Source: Carallia brachiata (lineage: Eukaryota; Streptophyta; Magnoliopsida; Malpighiales; Rhizophoraceae). From it: a stretch of DNA of 64,000 nucleotides. Position 1 is the stretch's first letter. Each line of letters starts with the position of its first letter. Location of the stretch: NCBI GenBank assembly GCA_021464245.1, contig JADCRB010000046.1, positions 4,921,813 through 4,985,812 of the forward strand, in the 5' to 3' direction. Under the pieces are notes generated by a model. The model did not search any database, was not told the DNA's origin, and worked only from the letters and a program-made list of their open reading frames with translations. Of the stretch, positions 62,458 to 64,000 are shown one piece after another. The position numbers were made by a program, and so were the translations under genes.

Positions 62458-63128
62458 GGAGAAATTACTTTTGGGAAACCCAGCTTAATCAGCTGATGAT
62501 TTGCTTGTCTCTCAACAGCAGCAGCACAAGCTCTGCACATGCACTTTGTACGTACCAAAATCCTCACTCTGTAGAACAGAATATAAAAGAGTTCTTTCAA
62601 GTTGTGTAACAGGTGCATACGTTAAAAATGCACAATAACTAACTGGGCACCGACACAGTACCAAAACATTTTTTGTTTGAAATATGTCTATTTGTGACGA
62701 GATCTTGATTTTTTTAGTCACGTACTTTTTGCAACAAAAAAAAAGGATATATTTTTTTTCATTATAAAAAATATCACATAATTATAAAAATTCGAAATTT
62801 CATTCCAATTCAACAAAATTTTAGAAAAAAAAAGTGTGGTGTCCCATTTTTTCCCAACAAATTATCAATTACAATTGGCCTAACGGTTTCTAAGGCCATA
62901 ACAACCGCGTGGCATGTCTAATACTCAGGAGGAGGACAACGTTTAGTTTTATGGTTTTGTCATTGCGACAGGGTTTGGTGGACAAGGGCAATGAGGTAAT
63001 GTCATCTTTTTTTAATGCATTAATTTTAAATCTATTATATATTAATTTTAAAGACTCTTTATTCTTATGTTTATTGCATTTTAATCTTAATTTTCTACAC
63101 AAATTATTTTTTCAAAAAAAAAATCGAC

Positions 63129-63162
<34 letters not shown>

Positions 63163-64000
63163 GGGGTTCCCCTAACAATTTCGCTTAGTTTTATGTGACC
63201 TCTTTGTCCCAACGGAAAAATCTGTTATTTGGGTAGGGGACACTATTGCTATAGTCAAATGGTCAAATGGGGGCCTTTTCCTCCGGGTTTGTAAACCAGA
63301 GCAACTTTCCTTTTCTTCGTTGGGGCGCGAGTTAACGGCGGATTAGTTAACTTTTTAAATTTAAATTTTTATAATTTTTTTTTTAGAAATCTAAACTTTT
63401 TAAATTTTTTAATTTAAAACTTTATTTATTTTTTTTCTATTCAACTCCTTTTATATGATTTACCTTTAATTTTTTCTATTAGATCTAACGGAAACATACA
63501 GAAATATGATTAAAGTTAACAGAAAAGTTAACGGTTTTATTATAAAAGGATTTGAATAGAAAAAAATAAAAATTTAAGTTTTAAATAAAAAACTTAAAAA
63601 GTTTAGATGTCAAATAAAAAATTATAAAAATTTAAGTATAAAAAGTTGATTATCCCGTGGTATGGCTACTACAGATTTTCAATTCCAACTTCTGTCCCAT
63701 TTTTCCTTTACAAGATTACCGCGGGTCTTTTACGGAATGAACAATTTTCTCCAGCCCGCCACAAAAAGGACGTCAATGTTGATCAAGCCCACTACTGAAG
63801 TCTAACAAGAAAATTTACAATTCCTAATCCAAGCCCCTTCTTGATTGGTTTAGTAGTTCAATCAAAATAAAAAAGTTCTCAAAAAAAAATAAAAAAGTTC
63901 TCATCAGATAAAAAAAAAAAAACTTCTCAACATGAAGAGAAACTATTAATCTTCAATAAAAAAATCATGAATTTTTTACCCGTGTTTTAATACCATATAT
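62458..64000. other. Right flank, no gene
   Basis: It holds the promoter side of gene D and AT-rich DNA, with a pure C run at 63130-63160. Apparent open frames across the C run only encode polyproline from the homopolymer. Nothing else is supported. Confidence 0.65.
63130..63166. repeat. C31-G6 homopolymer junction
   Basis: Thirty-one C residues are followed directly by six G. Pure runs this long are very rare in plant genomes, and this one is probably an assembly or base-calling artefact, or a collapsed low-complexity site. Confidence 0.8.

Noticed and set aside
62909..63175. ORF ending in polyproline
   Set aside because: The proline tract is simply the 31-base C homopolymer; the rest is AT-rich non-coding sequence.
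1..64000. Prokaryotic features (operons, Shine-Dalgarno sites, CRISPR arrays, attachment sites)
   Set aside because: The DNA is eukaryotic: spliced genes, plant families and retroelements. The repeats present are transposons, microsatellites and segmental duplications, with no spacer-repeat array.

Overview
The window is nuclear DNA of a flowering plant, most likely a woody eudicot. It is AT-rich between genes, has GT-AG introns, microsatellites and small transposons, and carries plant-only families (L-type lectin receptor kinases, a GTD-binding/DUF593 protein, a FAR1-type zinc finger). All genes I can support lie on the minus strand. The species cannot be named from sequence alone.

Layout. 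1-9.69 kb: no recognisable gene; it holds an ACGT/G-box cluster near 0.7 kb and short duplicated segments. 9.69-15.82 kb: methylmalonate-semialdehyde dehydrogenase copy 1 (ALDH6B2 type, 19 exons). 17.93-24.04 kb: tandem copy 2, with the same 18 intron positions and phases but without the short transit-peptide exon of copy 1. Upstream of it, at 24.75-25.30 kb, is an exon for a FAR1 DNA-binding domain. Its 3' splice phase matches exon 2 of copy 2, and a GC-rich leader exon ends at 26.52 kb. The three parts could be spliced into a FAR1-ALDH fusion of about 711 residues. 29.09-30.04 kb: a small membrane GTD-binding (DUF593) protein with two frame breaks.

From about 34 to 62.5 kb lies a tandem array with a period near 6 kb. 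Each unit has a CT-rich plus-strand segment resembling 5' exon/UTR sequence, then an intronless class-IX-like L-type lectin receptor kinase on minus, then a shared 5' flank. Gene A (36-38 kb) is intact. B (42.4-44.4 kb) is a pseudogene with three nonsense codons. C (48.2-50.2 kb) has an open body but a one-base shift in the signal peptide that leaves the frame without an ATG. In unit 4 (52-58.5 kb) the kinase is gone, although both flanks survive. D (60.4-62.5 kb) is intact and more diverged.

The paralogous units serve as empty-site controls for mobile elements. A 559-bp TRIM retrotransposon with a 5-bp target duplication lies in unit 1. A 110-bp element with a 9-bp duplication lies at the unit 4/5 boundary. 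Unit 2 holds a MITE next to an inverted TRIM-like foldback.

Single-base frame breaks in four otherwise well-conserved genes, several explained by loss or gain of one base in a 1-2 base run, make consensus-sequence error a serious alternative to true gene decay. The metabolic genes (valine and pyrimidine catabolism in mitochondria) and the receptor kinases (surface perception) have no evident functional link; they are simply adjacent.
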